A stretch of DNA of 41,601 nt from assembly GCA_903833275.1 (NCBI GenBank), contig CAILEP010000035.1:1-41601 (forward strand). The letters run 5' to 3'. Made by a program: the position numbers and the translations under genes. Positions 22,749 through 31,240 of the stretch are shown here, piece by piece; the stretch's first letter is position 1; each line of letters begins with the position of its first letter. The stretch is from an uncultured Bdellovibrionales bacterium (lineage in GTDB: Bacteria > Bdellovibrionota > Bdellovibrionia > Bdellovibrionales > UBA1609). The notes beneath the pieces are model-generated. The model had not been told where the DNA came from. It saw nothing but the letters and a program-made list of their open reading frames with translations, and did no database searches.

Positions 22749-23963
22749 GAGCTTTTCGCCCTCCCAACGAGAGACCACGGTCGTCGCCACGCAATTGCCT
22801 AGTAGATTGACCGACGTTCGGGCCATATCCATAAAGGCATCGACACCTAAAATCAAAACTAAAGCTTCAAGTGGCAGGCCAAAGGCAGTCAGTGTGGCCG
22901 ATAGAACGACAAATGAGGCTCGCGGCACGGCGGCCACGCCCTTTGTTGTGAGCATTAACGTCAACATCATGGCGACTTGGGTTTGAATGGGCAGATCAAT
23001 GCGTGCGGCCTGTGCAATAAAGACCGAAGCCATCGCCAAGTAGAGTGTAGAGCCATCAAGGTTGAAGCTGTAGCCAAGTGGTAAGACAAAACTCGCAATT
23101 CGATTCGGTACGCCCATTTTTTCTAAAGACTCAAGTGCGCTTGGGTAGGCTGATTCGCTCGAGGTGGTTGCAAACGCCAGTGTGAGGCTTGGGCGCAACT
23201 CACGAAAAAACGCCACGACATTAACGCGGGCCCAGGCCAGCGCGGGCACCAGCACGATAACGACGAAAAACACCAGTGCGATATAAAGCGAACCCACAAG
23301 TTTTATCATGGGGATTATGGTCGACCAGCCGTGTTCGGCAATGGACCCTGCCATGGCGGCGCCAACCCCGATAGGCGCGAGGCGCATGACGATATCGGTA
23401 AAGCGAAACATGACATGGGTGAGGCTTTCGCAGAACTGTAAAACGGGGCGCCCGCGCTCGCCCGCAAGCAAAAGAGCGACTCCGAAAATGATCGAGAAAA
23501 GAACGATTTGAAGGACATCGCCCTTGGCGACGGCGTCGACAAAATTGGTCGGCATAAGGTGTTCAATAAACCCAGCGAAGGTAATTTTGGTGGCGGCGGC
23601 TGGGGCCGTTATATCGACGACGGGTGCCACGGCTTTGGCAATAGTGAACCCTTCGCCTGGGTGCAAAATATTAACGAAGAAAAGCCCGATTATCAGCGCG
23701 AATGTCGTTGCGATTTCAAACCATATGATGGCACGAAGACCAAGCCGACCAAGACTACTAGCCGAACCAGCCGACGAAATGCCGCAAACAATAGAAGAAA
23801 ATATAAGAGGCGCAATAATGCATTTGATGCCATTAAGAAAAATAGTTCTTAATGGTTTGATGGCTAAACCGATTTCGGGCCAGAGGGCGCCGATAGCAAA
23901 GCCGAGAACGAGGGCAATCAAAACGGCGCTGGTGAGCGAGATCTTATTTAATATTTTTTTCAT
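22719..23963 (-). CDS. Dicarboxylate/amino acid:cation symporter (SDF family)
   Basis: 414 residues. Family signatures are all present: the serine-rich re-entrant loop (TTSSESAYPSALESL), LPLGYSFNLDGSTLY, the NMDGT-like substrate region, LTTKGVAAVPRASFVVL and the helix DAFMDMARTSVNLLGN that contributes the aspartate, arginine and asparagine of the binding site. It couples uptake of glutamate, aspartate or C4-dicarboxylates to sodium or protons in the inner membrane; the precise substrate is open. It starts 12 bases after the PilZ gene stop, so it is the last gene of that operon. Confidence 0.93.
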   Translation of the reverse strand: MKKILNKISLTSAVLIALVLGFAIGALWPEIGLAIKPLRTIFLNGIKCIIAPLIFSSIVCGISSAGSASSLGRLGLRAIIWFEIATTFALIIGLFFVNILHPGEGFTIAKAVAPVVDITAPAAATKITFAGFIEHLMPTNFVDAVAKGDVLQIVLFSIIFGVALLLAGERGRPVLQFCESLTHVMFRFTDIVMRLAPIGVGAAMAGSIAEHGWSTIIPMIKLVGSLYIALVFFVVIVLVPALAWARVNVVAFFRELRPSLTLAFATTSSESAYPSALESLEKMGVPNRIASFVLPLGYSFNLDGSTLYLAMASVFIAQAARIDLPIQTQVAMMLTLMLTTKGVAAVPRASFVVLSATLTAFGLPLEALVLILGVDAFMDMARTSVNLLGNCVATTVVSRWEGEKLSPEFSRPNR

Positions 23964-23975
23964 GTAACAGAGAAA

Positions 23976-24689
23976 CTAGATGGTTTTCTCGGCGTTGACA
24001 AGCGTACGTAGCGCCCGACGATCGTGTCGCGAAAGATCTTCAAAACGAATGCCAAAGCCAACGGGTTGGCCAGCCTTCGAGGTGGCCTTTCGAACCAGGC
24101 GGGCGGTGCAGCGCACGTCAAGGTGCCCTTCGAGTTTCATTCGCATTTGCATGCGGTCGCCGACATTTAAATTCGAGGCTTCGCTACAGCGAACGAAAAC
24201 GCCACTTTCGGAGAGGTCAAGAGTGGTGGCGGCGACTCTTTCGCCAATCCAGGGCATGAGCACGATCTGTTTTTCGATCGGAAGGCGAGCAGGGGTCTTC
24301 CACCACTGCATTTTTTTGTCGATGATGACCGCCGCTGTTCTTCGCTCGAGTAAAATAGCCGAAAAACCCATAAAGAGTGCGGTCGCAAGCCACGCCTCGA
24401 GACCTGTAAAATTTAGCTCGACATAGCCGACCCAAAGATTATTGAGCGCCACACTTATTGCTGCAATGGGGGCCAGTGCCAGTAGTGATTTTGATGCCAT
24501 TTGGGCGGCGGCACTAGCCGCCAAAAGAAGGGCCATCATGATGACATTGAGATGGGTTAAATATTTAAAGCTTCGAAAAATTTGAGAGATCGGAAGCTCG
24601 TAGTCGATGGCGACCTGTATCGGCAAACTCGCCGCCACTAGCAATAGTATGATCGAGTACATTAGAAGTGGCCAGGGGCGCTGTTTCAT
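23976..24689 (-). CDS. Membrane protein with C-terminal PilZ domain
   Basis: The start is set at the ATG of an ATGA overlap with the transglycosylase gene (24686-24689), giving 237 residues. The first 115 residues hold four hydrophobic segments. The PilZ domain follows (about 128-235): the first c-di-GMP motif reads K131-TPA-R135 where RxxxR is usual, and the second is DLSESG (158-163), matching (D/N)xSxxG. The conservative K for R may weaken c-di-GMP binding. Membrane-bound PilZ proteins transmit c-di-GMP signals to envelope processes; here the partners may be the co-transcribed transglycosylase and symporter, which is inference. Confidence 0.8.
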   Translation of the reverse strand: MKQRPWPLLMYSIILLLVAASLPIQVAIDYELPISQIFRSFKYLTHLNVIMMALLLAASAAAQMASKSLLALAPIAAISVALNNLWVGYVELNFTGLEAWLATALFMGFSAILLERRTAAVIIDKKMQWWKTPARLPIEKQIVLMPWIGERVAATTLDLSESGVFVRCSEASNLNVGDRMQMRMKLEGHLDVRCTARLVRKATSKAGQPVGFGIRFEDLSRHDRRALRTLVNAEKTI

Positions 24690-25693
24690 TCTTGGCCCCC
24701 AGAGAAGTGGTAACAATAACTGGTGACGCGATTGACGTAACGAAAGGCCTCGCGAAGATTGCTTTGGGCCAACCAATCTTCGTCGGCGTCAACGATGTCT
24801 TTTTTAACTCGCGCTGCGCCCGAGTTGTAGCTCGCTAAGATTACAGATTTTAGATCTGTTACATTGTGCTCGGCTAATATTTTTTGAGCTGAATCATCTG
24901 CCCAGTAGTCATTTAAAAACTGTAAATAGATTGCGCCGCCTTCGATCGAGCGAGCCGGGCTCAGGCGCCAATCGCGTTTGTGGTAGTTCTTTAGTTTTGG
25001 ATTGTAGATTTCAATTTGCGACTTAGCGAGAGGGGTAATTTGAGTTAACCCCAATGCACTCGCCCAGGTTTCAGCCGTTGGGTTGAATCCTGATTCCTGA
25101 GCAATAAGGCCTGCGAGTAGGTTTGGATTGAGCCCGTAGCGTTCAGAATAGGCCTTAATAAGCGTCACATATTCAGCTTTGGGCTCAAAAGGGGCCGTGG
25201 TTATGATTTCAAAAGGGGCGAACATATCGCAAACGGGCGGCAAATACTTTGCATTCGTGTAGGCCTCATCACTACTTGCGCGATAGTAAAATGAGATATC
25301 GTGATTTCGAGTCGGGTTAAGGCGAAGTGAGTAATAGGTGTAGTGGAGGGTGTTGTGGTCAATCGCATTGGCTTGAATATCGCGCATGAAGGCGTGGGTG
25401 ACGTCTCGACCGTTGTATTGAACGCGCAGATCGAGCGGCTTCGAGCGATCGAGGCCGGTGATTTTGCTAAAATCGACCTCAAGGTCGGCCGGTTGGTGCA
25501 GCACTTGTCTTTTTGGCGAAAAGCTTACGGGCCCGGCGTCGGTGCTCGCCAGGTTTCGGGCCTGGCCCTGAGTGTTGAGGTTTGAACTTAAGCCATCTCC
25601 ACTGCCAAACTCAATTGAACCAAACGGCGAATGCGGGCCCGCGCACGCGGAGAGGGCGAGTGACATCAGAATAAAAACTAGGCGAGCTGACAT
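24686..25693 (-). CDS. Lipoprotein SLT-type lytic transglycosylase
   Basis: The ATG at 25693 is chosen (335 residues, GAGAGG upstream); a TTG at 25705 is the alternative. A signal peptide ends in the lipobox LSAC with lipidated C17. The N-terminal 150 residues are a beta-rich domain. The C-terminal SLT domain (from about 175) has catalytic glutamate E200 in IAQESGFNP, then ALGLTQITP, and the SYNSGAARV motif near the end. It cleaves peptidoglycan glycan strands to 1,6-anhydro products, anchored to the outer or inner membrane by its lipid. It overlaps the PilZ gene by ATGA, so it may be linked to c-di-GMP control. Confidence 0.9.
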   Translation of the reverse strand: MSARLVFILMSLALSACAGPHSPFGSIEFGSGDGLSSNLNTQGQARNLASTDAGPVSFSPKRQVLHQPADLEVDFSKITGLDRSKPLDLRVQYNGRDVTHAFMRDIQANAIDHNTLHYTYYSLRLNPTRNHDISFYYRASSDEAYTNAKYLPPVCDMFAPFEIITTAPFEPKAEYVTLIKAYSERYGLNPNLLAGLIAQESGFNPTAETWASALGLTQITPLAKSQIEIYNPKLKNYHKRDWRLSPARSIEGGAIYLQFLNDYWADDSAQKILAEHNVTDLKSVILASYNSGAARVKKDIVDADEDWLAQSNLREAFRYVNRVTSYCYHFSGGQE

Positions 25694-25767
25694 TTTGCCT
25701 CTCAATTTATTTCAACCTAAAGACTCAGTGGTGCACAAGAGATCGTGGTGACGTGCTGCTCGAGCGC

Positions 25768-26907
25768 TTAATTGCCGTATGAAGCGGGAGTGTAGTTGAC
25801 GCCAATAGTGGCGCCAGATGGCGGTATATAAAGTGCGCCGGTGAATAAGATGCTATTGCTGGCCGTATCGTAAGACCAGCCGCCATTATTAAGCGGGTTT
25901 GTACCTGCGTTGGGTACAGTCGTGCCGTTGACGGTGACGACAATTGTGCTCGCCACAGGCACCGAGGCCAGAACAAATTTTGTTGATAAGGTCAAAATGC
26001 TAGCGGCAATTTGTTGCAACTGCGTTGCATAGTCGCCGCAAATACTGGCTTTGACCCCTTGTACGACGGGGGCAAGGCCGGTGTTAACAGAGTCGACCAT
26101 ATCCAGATAGCGTTGGCCAATAATTGAAGAGCTGGCCAGTGCTTTATGGCTGGCAAGGCAAGTTGCATCCATAACGGTAATTGCTGAAACGTTGTAGCTT
26201 CGGTTGGTTGGCGTCGACATTGTGAAGGTATCAAGATAGTTGACATAAGAAGCCACGGTGTCGAGCGTGCTGGCTGTATAATTGTGGTCTGTGACGCCAC
26301 CTCTAAAAATCCAGCTATTCTCGGGGCGATTGGCGCCGCTGAAATCATCTTCATCTGACAATATGATAACGGCCATAAAGTCGCCAGTGCGTAAAAAACC
26401 AGGATTCAAAGGGCTCGCCAAGGCGTCGCGCATGCTTGAAAAAATTCGTTCGTCGCCAGAGCCTTGATCACCCTGCATCGCATTTGTAATAAACGTATTC
26501 ACCAAGTTGGTGGTCAGCGGGTTAATCATAAACACGCCAGTATGAGAAGTGAGATTTGTGCCATCGCGAAATTTGGCAAGCGTCGGGTTGTTTGAAAAGT
26601 TCACTTCAGACTTGTAGGCATCTGAGGTTGTGACCGCTAACTGAAAATTAAAACCCTTGGTTTGAAACTCATTGATAAAGCTTGTGAAGTTCGCTGTCAT
26701 GCTTTGTTGTAGAGGCTGCATAGAGCCTGAATTGTCGACCACCCAGAGAATATCCATTTGAGGGTTAATGGTTTGCCCAGCTGATTGTTGAAAGGTCTGA
26801 CCCTGTGGTAGCAATGTAAATGAGCCACCTTTAGAACCGCATCCAATAGACGCTGACGCAAGTGCGGCAACAGCAATAGCAGACAGTTTAAGATTGAGGC
26901 TTTTCAT
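25768..26907 (-). CDS. Lipoprotein with von Willebrand factor A domain
   Basis: The frame is open to 27021, but the ATG at 26907 has GGGAGC upstream and begins a lipoprotein signal peptide ending SIGC (C23). The 379-residue product has a vWA domain from about residue 52, with the metal-site motif DNSGS at 58-62 and a matching DEDD later (LSDEDDFSG). The last 70 residues form a separate beta-rich unit (TIVVTVNGTTVPN...). Such proteins bind other proteins or ligands through the metal site at the cell surface or in the periplasm. Whether it belongs with the downstream transglycosylase (74-base gap) is likely but not certain. Confidence 0.82.
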   Translation of the reverse strand: MKSLNLKLSAIAVAALASASIGCGSKGGSFTLLPQGQTFQQSAGQTINPQMDILWVVDNSGSMQPLQQSMTANFTSFINEFQTKGFNFQLAVTTSDAYKSEVNFSNNPTLAKFRDGTNLTSHTGVFMINPLTTNLVNTFITNAMQGDQGSGDERIFSSMRDALASPLNPGFLRTGDFMAVIILSDEDDFSGANRPENSWIFRGGVTDHNYTASTLDTVASYVNYLDTFTMSTPTNRSYNVSAITVMDATCLASHKALASSSIIGQRYLDMVDSVNTGLAPVVQGVKASICGDYATQLQQIAASILTLSTKFVLASVPVASTIVVTVNGTTVPNAGTNPLNNGGWSYDTASNSILFTGALYIPPSGATIGVNYTPASYGN

Positions 26908-27230
26908 ATAATGCTCCCTATGTGCACCACATAATTGTGATGACACCAAAATACGGCAGATCGAATCGTTTCCGAATTTTGATTTAAAGGTCAGCGTTTT
27001 GTAGGAGCATACATACAGCAAACGTCCTGGACTTAAGTCCTTATCGGTTTATGACATCAAACATTAAATTTGGTCTAGGTTGTGTAAGCCGCGCATATCA
27101 TTTCAGAAATGTGACATTCTCTTATTGAGACCACCAACTCGCTAATTTTACTGTTTATTTTTCGGTCGGATTTATCGATATTATCGAAAGTGTAAAACAA
27201 TTCGACAAAAAAGCCGACATTACCTAGACC
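26908..27230. other. Intergenic region upstream of the vWA lipoprotein
   Basis: About 320 bases with no supported gene. It is AT-rich and carries a direct repeat TTATCGA at 27172-27178 and 27181-27187 and a G-rich ribosome binding site near 26915 on the minus strand. The promoter of the vWA-SLT-PilZ-symporter unit should be here, and the transcript of the J-domain gene would run into it. Confidence 0.4.
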
Positions 27231-28043
27231 TCAGTCTGGGCTCAGTGCCGATTTACAGGTTTTCATAAACTGCGCGAAACGGGCGCGGTAAATGAGAAGC
27301 TGTTGTGCGGCTGCCGCTAACGCGTGGTTTGGTGGCCTCGGGCCCGAACTGGCGAGGTCGCTCAGTGCCAGTAAAAAATCTCGTTCTGAGACAAGTGGCA
27401 TTTTTTGGCTGAAAATTTCAAGCGCCGTTTTCAGATTGAGTTCATCAGGCGAAGTCGAAAGCGCCCAGGCCGCCCAATCGAGAGTTGTCGTGAAGTTGAG
27501 GTCGCCGGGGTTGTCTCTATTTTTGTCGGTATTTTTGTCTGTAGCTGGCGATTCATTTTTTGAATTGGGCTGTTGATTTTGCGCAGCTTGATTGGGGTGG
27601 GCTTCAGCATCGGCCTTTTCAAATTCAGGCGCCGACCATTGCCGCCAGGCCTTTGACTCTGATTTTGAACGCGGCGACTGAGTTGAGAGGCCAGCGTAAG
27701 GGTTGCGACTGTTGTAACGGGTTCGAGATTCGACGTCGCTCAAGATAGCATAAGCCTCATTAATGTTTTGCAGCAAATCGTGCGAAAAGTGAGGGTTGCG
27801 GTCGGGGTGATATTTCATCGCCAGGCGACGATAGCTTTTTTTTAATTCTTCAACCGAGCTCATTCTCGAAACATCAAGGCGTCGGTAAAGGTCGTTGGAT
27901 TGAACATCTTCGTTCGATTCAGCGGCGGCTTGCTTGCCGTTGATATCGGCAAGGGCGCAAAGCGGCATCATCGTCGATAAGATTGACAGTAATAGGCCTA
28001 TTCTAATAACCCTGAGGGCTCGAGAGATAACCATTAAACGCAT
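27231..28043 (-). CDS. J-domain protein with an N-terminal signal peptide
   Basis: 270 residues. Residues 1-32 look like a Sec signal peptide: basic start, hydrophobic core (IRIGLLLSILSTMMPLCALA) and cleavage after ALA. A J domain follows at about 50-112 with the essential HPD at 79-81 (MKYHPDRN) and helices typical of DnaJ. The middle is low-complexity, rich in Asn, Lys, Asp and Gln (about 125-180). The last 90 residues are a helical unit of unknown type. J domains stimulate DnaK-family ATPases, which are cytoplasmic, so export is puzzling. If the N-terminus instead stays as a membrane anchor, the J domain could face either side. Confidence 0.78.
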   Translation of the reverse strand: MRLMVISRALRVIRIGLLLSILSTMMPLCALADINGKQAAAESNEDVQSNDLYRRLDVSRMSSVEELKKSYRRLAMKYHPDRNPHFSHDLLQNINEAYAILSDVESRTRYNSRNPYAGLSTQSPRSKSESKAWRQWSAPEFEKADAEAHPNQAAQNQQPNSKNESPATDKNTDKNRDNPGDLNFTTTLDWAAWALSTSPDELNLKTALEIFSQKMPLVSERDFLLALSDLASSGPRPPNHALAAAAQQLLIYRARFAQFMKTCKSALSPD

Positions 28044-28216
28044 GCCAGTAGTCAGTGCAATCGCGGTGCCGTCGTGTTGCGATAGCGACCCTTTAGTGCG
28101 AGTTAAGAGACACGCCTGATACAGGCTCTGCGGACCAAGGTCGTGTTTTGAGCACGAAAATTAAAGGACAGATGCTCGCAAATTTAAAACTGAAATGCTT
28201 GTGCTAGCATTTAGCA

Positions 28217-29473
28217 ATGATTGAAATTTGGATGTTTTATATTCGTAGACTCACTTTTCGCTTAACCCTTCGCTTAACGTTTCGCTTAACGTTTCTCGCC
28301 GCGTTTTTAACTTCGACAGCCGTGTGGGCCGAAGCTTATGTGACCCCGACCGAAAAGGTGGCGGATGCGGCCTGGCCGAAGCTTGCCGATGATCTCGGTT
28401 TTAGGGGTATGGATTTGGCGATCACGCGCCAATTGAAAAAATTCAATAAAGCTGATCTGCAGGGCACGATTCGATTTGGGTCAGATGTGTACTCGCTCGC
28501 ATCGGTAAAAGACTCTCTGGTTCGTTTTCAACAGCTAATTACGAACTTCAAAAAATGTACGAAATTGAGTAAGCGCTCAGATGCCTGTGGCGACAATTTA
28601 ACAGCGCAGATTAAAAAATATTTCAATCTCTACCGGCCGCACCTCGAGCCCGCTGACCCGCGATTTGGTGAGGCCAAGGCGACGTTTTTTACAGGCTACT
28701 ACACTCCGCTTTTGACGGTTTCAAAAACTCTAACGCCCGAGTTTTCACACGCGATCTATGCGACTCCTGTTGACAAAAAATTGCGGCATGCGAGCCGCGA
28801 CGAAATTGATTTTAAAGGGGCACTCAATAATCAGGGGGCCGAGCTCTATTACGCCAATGATCTTTTTGATCTTTACCTCATGCACGTTGAGGGGGGCAGC
28901 CATCTTCTTGTTAAAAACGGCAAGGGCACCGATTCGCAATACATTTCATACGATTCTGAAAACGGCCTGAAGTTTCAATTTATTGAAAAATTCATGATGG
29001 CCAAGGGGTGGATTAAAGAGCCCACGATAAAAGCGCAGCGAGAATTTTTCAAAGCGCACCCCGAGTTGCAAGAAGAAGGCTATTCGACCTGCCCCTCTTA
29101 CGTGTTCTATAAACTATCGCCAACGCCTCCGTTGGGCAGTGGTGACGTGCCGCTCACTGACAATCGTTCGATAGCAACGGACACCGCGCACTATCGCTTT
29201 AAGGGCACCCTTAGTTTCGTTTCGACAGCGCGCCCCGAAGAGACCTCTAAAGGCCGGCATAGCCAAGATAAAATTCAAGACGCCCCGAGCGCTGAAGTTA
29301 AATTCAAAGATTATTCGCGTTTCTATTTAGACCAAGACACCGGAGGGGCCATTCGTGGCAAGGCTCGAGTCGATTTGTATTTCGGCGAGGGCGCTTATGC
29401 GGAGTACGCGGCGTCGAATGAAATTCAGCGCGGCGACCTCTATTTTCTAATGTTAAAACAGAAGGCCCATTAA
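28217..29473 (+). CDS. mltA: MltA-type membrane-bound lytic murein transglycosylase
   Basis: 418 residues from the ATG at 28217; an ATG at 28232 is an alternative, and neither has a clear ribosome binding site. A long basic-hydrophobic signal peptide ends near VWA-EA and has no lipobox, unlike E. coli MltA. The MltA domain has FTGYYTPLL, YYANDLFDLYLMHVEGG (IQGSG-like loop changed to VEGG) and the 3D domain YLDQDTGGAIRGKARVDLYFG with the catalytic aspartate equivalent at D374. It cleaves glycan strands of peptidoglycan. The signal peptide contains 12-base tandem repeats. Its 3' end overlaps the opposing GNAT gene by 21 bases. Confidence 0.92.
   Translation: MIEIWMFYIRRLTFRLTLRLTFRLTFLAAFLTSTAVWAEAYVTPTEKVADAAWPKLADDLGFRGMDLAITRQLKKFNKADLQGTIRFGSDVYSLASVKDSLVRFQQLITNFKKCTKLSKRSDACGDNLTAQIKKYFNLYRPHLEPADPRFGEAKATFFTGYYTPLLTVSKTLTPEFSHAIYATPVDKKLRHASRDEIDFKGALNNQGAELYYANDLFDLYLMHVEGGSHLLVKNGKGTDSQYISYDSENGLKFQFIEKFMMAKGWIKEPTIKAQREFFKAHPELQEEGYSTCPSYVFYKLSPTPPLGSGDVPLTDNRSIATDTAHYRFKGTLSFVSTARPEETSKGRHSQDKIQDAPSAEVKFKDYSRFYLDQDTGGAIRGKARVDLYFGEGAYAEYAASNEIQRGDLYFLMLKQKAH
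28257..28292 (+). repeat. 12-bp tandem repeat in the MltA signal peptide
   Basis: Three units in a row: TTCGCTTAACCC (28257-28268), then TTCGCTTAACGT twice (28269-28292), and a decayed fourth. It encodes FRLTLRLTFRLTF. Because the unit is a multiple of three, copy number can change without a frameshift, altering signal peptide length. Confidence 0.8.
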
Positions 29474-29992
29474 AAGCAGCGGTTTGTCGGCGTAAAATCG
29501 CTCCGCCACGATCTCGAATTTATTTTTTAAGTAAAAGTTAACATTTCGAGCGCCAGGCGCTGTTACGATATGCACTCCGTGGATCTTCATTTTTTTTAAC
29601 TCGATAAGATATTCTTGTAAAAGAAATGTGCCGACCCCGTGATCACGAAAATCGGGGTGAGTGTTAATGTGAAAGTGGGCTGGGTATTTAGTGAAATAGT
29701 CAGCAAACAGCACAAAGCTTTTGATATTTGATTTGATTGCGTCTTGCGAATTGGCGCTGTCGTGACAACCGGTCAGGTATCCCATTGTTCTCTTTGAAGT
29801 CAGGTCACAGGCGAAGAAGAGTTCGTCGCGGCAGTTCTCGATGTAAAACGAGGTCCATTTGCTCCAGAAGGTCTCTTGTTGATCGCTGGGGGCGGATTGT
29901 ATAGCTGCGGAGGCCGAGAGAAAAAAAATCTCTTTCATATCCTCAAGGCGGCGCGTACGAAGCTCGGTATTTTCTAGGATCTCAAGGTACAT
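29453..29992 (-). CDS. GNAT family N-acetyltransferase
   Basis: 179 residues. The acetyl-CoA loop (motif A, R/Q-x-x-G-x-G/A) is RDHGVG at 116-121 in INTHPDFRDHGVGTFLLQEYL, followed by the typical helix, and N-x-x-F-Y-L-K-N-K-F near residue 150 is the conserved C-terminal part. It transfers acetyl groups to an amine; the substrate is unknown. Its ATG lies inside the deacetylase gene end (11-base overlap), so the two are coupled, which hints at an acetylated amino sugar or surface polymer as a shared theme, by inference only. Confidence 0.85.
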   Translation of the reverse strand: MYLEILENTELRTRRLEDMKEIFFLSASAAIQSAPSDQQETFWSKWTSFYIENCRDELFFACDLTSKRTMGYLTGCHDSANSQDAIKSNIKSFVLFADYFTKYPAHFHINTHPDFRDHGVGTFLLQEYLIELKKMKIHGVHIVTAPGARNVNFYLKNKFEIVAERFYADKPLLLMGLLF

Positions 29993-31121
29993 TGGTCGTA
30001 ACCGCCTGCACGGGCACGGTATCTAAGGGGCGCATGAGTAGGGGCTTGTAGCCAGCGTTGCGTAGGGCTTCAAGCAAAAATGGCAACATCACAACCGTCT
30101 GCGGTTGGGTCTCATGCATCAAGATCACTCCGCGACCCTCGCGATTGACTTCTTTCAGGGCATTACGAAAAAGCTTTACCGGGTCGGGGATCTTCCAGTC
30201 GAGGGTGTCGATGTTCCAGGTGAATTCGGTGCGCCCGCCTTGAGTTAGATAAGCGCGTAAATCTTTTGTCGAGGCGCCGTACGGAAATCTAAAAAATGAG
30301 ACGTTGATGTGAAGAACATTGGCCACAAGGTTGAACGCATCATCGATTTCTTTGACCCCGGCGTTAAAAGAAAGTTTCGGCATATTGGGGTGAGACCAAC
30401 TGTGTGTTCCGATGACGTTGCCCTCTTTATACTCTTCGACAATAGTTTGGGGGCTTTCGAGAACGCGCTGACCGACGGAGAAGAAATTGGCATGTACGTT
30501 TTGCGATTTCAATATTTGAACAATGAGCGGCCCAAAAACCGGGTGAGGGCCATCGTCAAAAGTGAGATTGACCAGACAGCGTGGGAAGTAGCTGCCTGAG
30601 ATATAGCCGCCTTTTGAAGTATTAACTGACTTTACCTGTTCGGGGCCAAAGGTGGGGCTGACTTGATCAGAGCACTTATTGAGAAGCTCGTGCTCAATCT
30701 CGGCGTGGGCCGAATTTAGGGCCATTCGTTTCAGCTCGAAAAAATCAGAGATTCGTTGAAAAAGTGCTTCTTGACATGGGGCTATAGCCGCCGAGTCTTC
30801 GCTGTTAATCTCTTCGAAAAATGCAATAAGATCAATTGGCCGTAGCTTTTCGAGAGCAGCGCAACGTTCGGGTTGCGTGAAGCGACCTGAGAACAGTTCG
30901 CCTTTTAATTCTTTAATTTTGGCATCACTGATGTGTTTTTCATTTTGGCTTGGAGCACTGGTAGCGGTCAGCACTACAGCCTGTGTCGTTTCTTCAGCTG
31001 TTTGAGCTGAAGATTTAGAAGAGCACGCACCAAGAGTCAGCGTGAGGGTCAAAAAAATCCAGGCAGCCGAAGGCTTTTGGTTGAATGCTAAATTGCCGCG
31101 ACGAGTGCATATTGGGGCCAC
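29982..31121 (-). CDS. Lipoprotein polysaccharide deacetylase (NodB domain)
   Basis: 379 residues from a GTG at 31121 with AAGGAG six bases upstream. The signal peptide ends in the lipobox LGAC (C33). Residues 34-180 are a helical, cysteine-containing spacer without a known domain. The NodB domain follows with motif 1 LTFDDGPHP (D189, D190), motif 2 THSWSHP (H240, H244) and motif 3 RFPYG (278-282), so the metal site and general base are intact. It removes acetyl groups from N-acetylglucosamine polymers, possibly peptidoglycan or a secreted glycan. In predatory bacteria, deacetylases mark prey peptidoglycan; whether this is such an enzyme is not shown. Confidence 0.92.
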   Translation of the reverse strand: MAPICTRRGNLAFNQKPSAAWIFLTLTLTLGACSSKSSAQTAEETTQAVVLTATSAPSQNEKHISDAKIKELKGELFSGRFTQPERCAALEKLRPIDLIAFFEEINSEDSAAIAPCQEALFQRISDFFELKRMALNSAHAEIEHELLNKCSDQVSPTFGPEQVKSVNTSKGGYISGSYFPRCLVNLTFDDGPHPVFGPLIVQILKSQNVHANFFSVGQRVLESPQTIVEEYKEGNVIGTHSWSHPNMPKLSFNAGVKEIDDAFNLVANVLHINVSFFRFPYGASTKDLRAYLTQGGRTEFTWNIDTLDWKIPDPVKLFRNALKEVNREGRGVILMHETQPQTVVMLPFLLEALRNAGYKPLLMRPLDTVPVQAVTTNVP

Positions 31122-31240
31122 GAAAGTCTCCTTAAGAATCAGCTTGTTTTTAGCAGGTTTAATGGCGCTTGGTTGGGTTTTTAGAAATACCTGATGGGTT
31201 TTGAAAAAAGTAATCGCCGAACTGTCTAAAGATTAGACGA

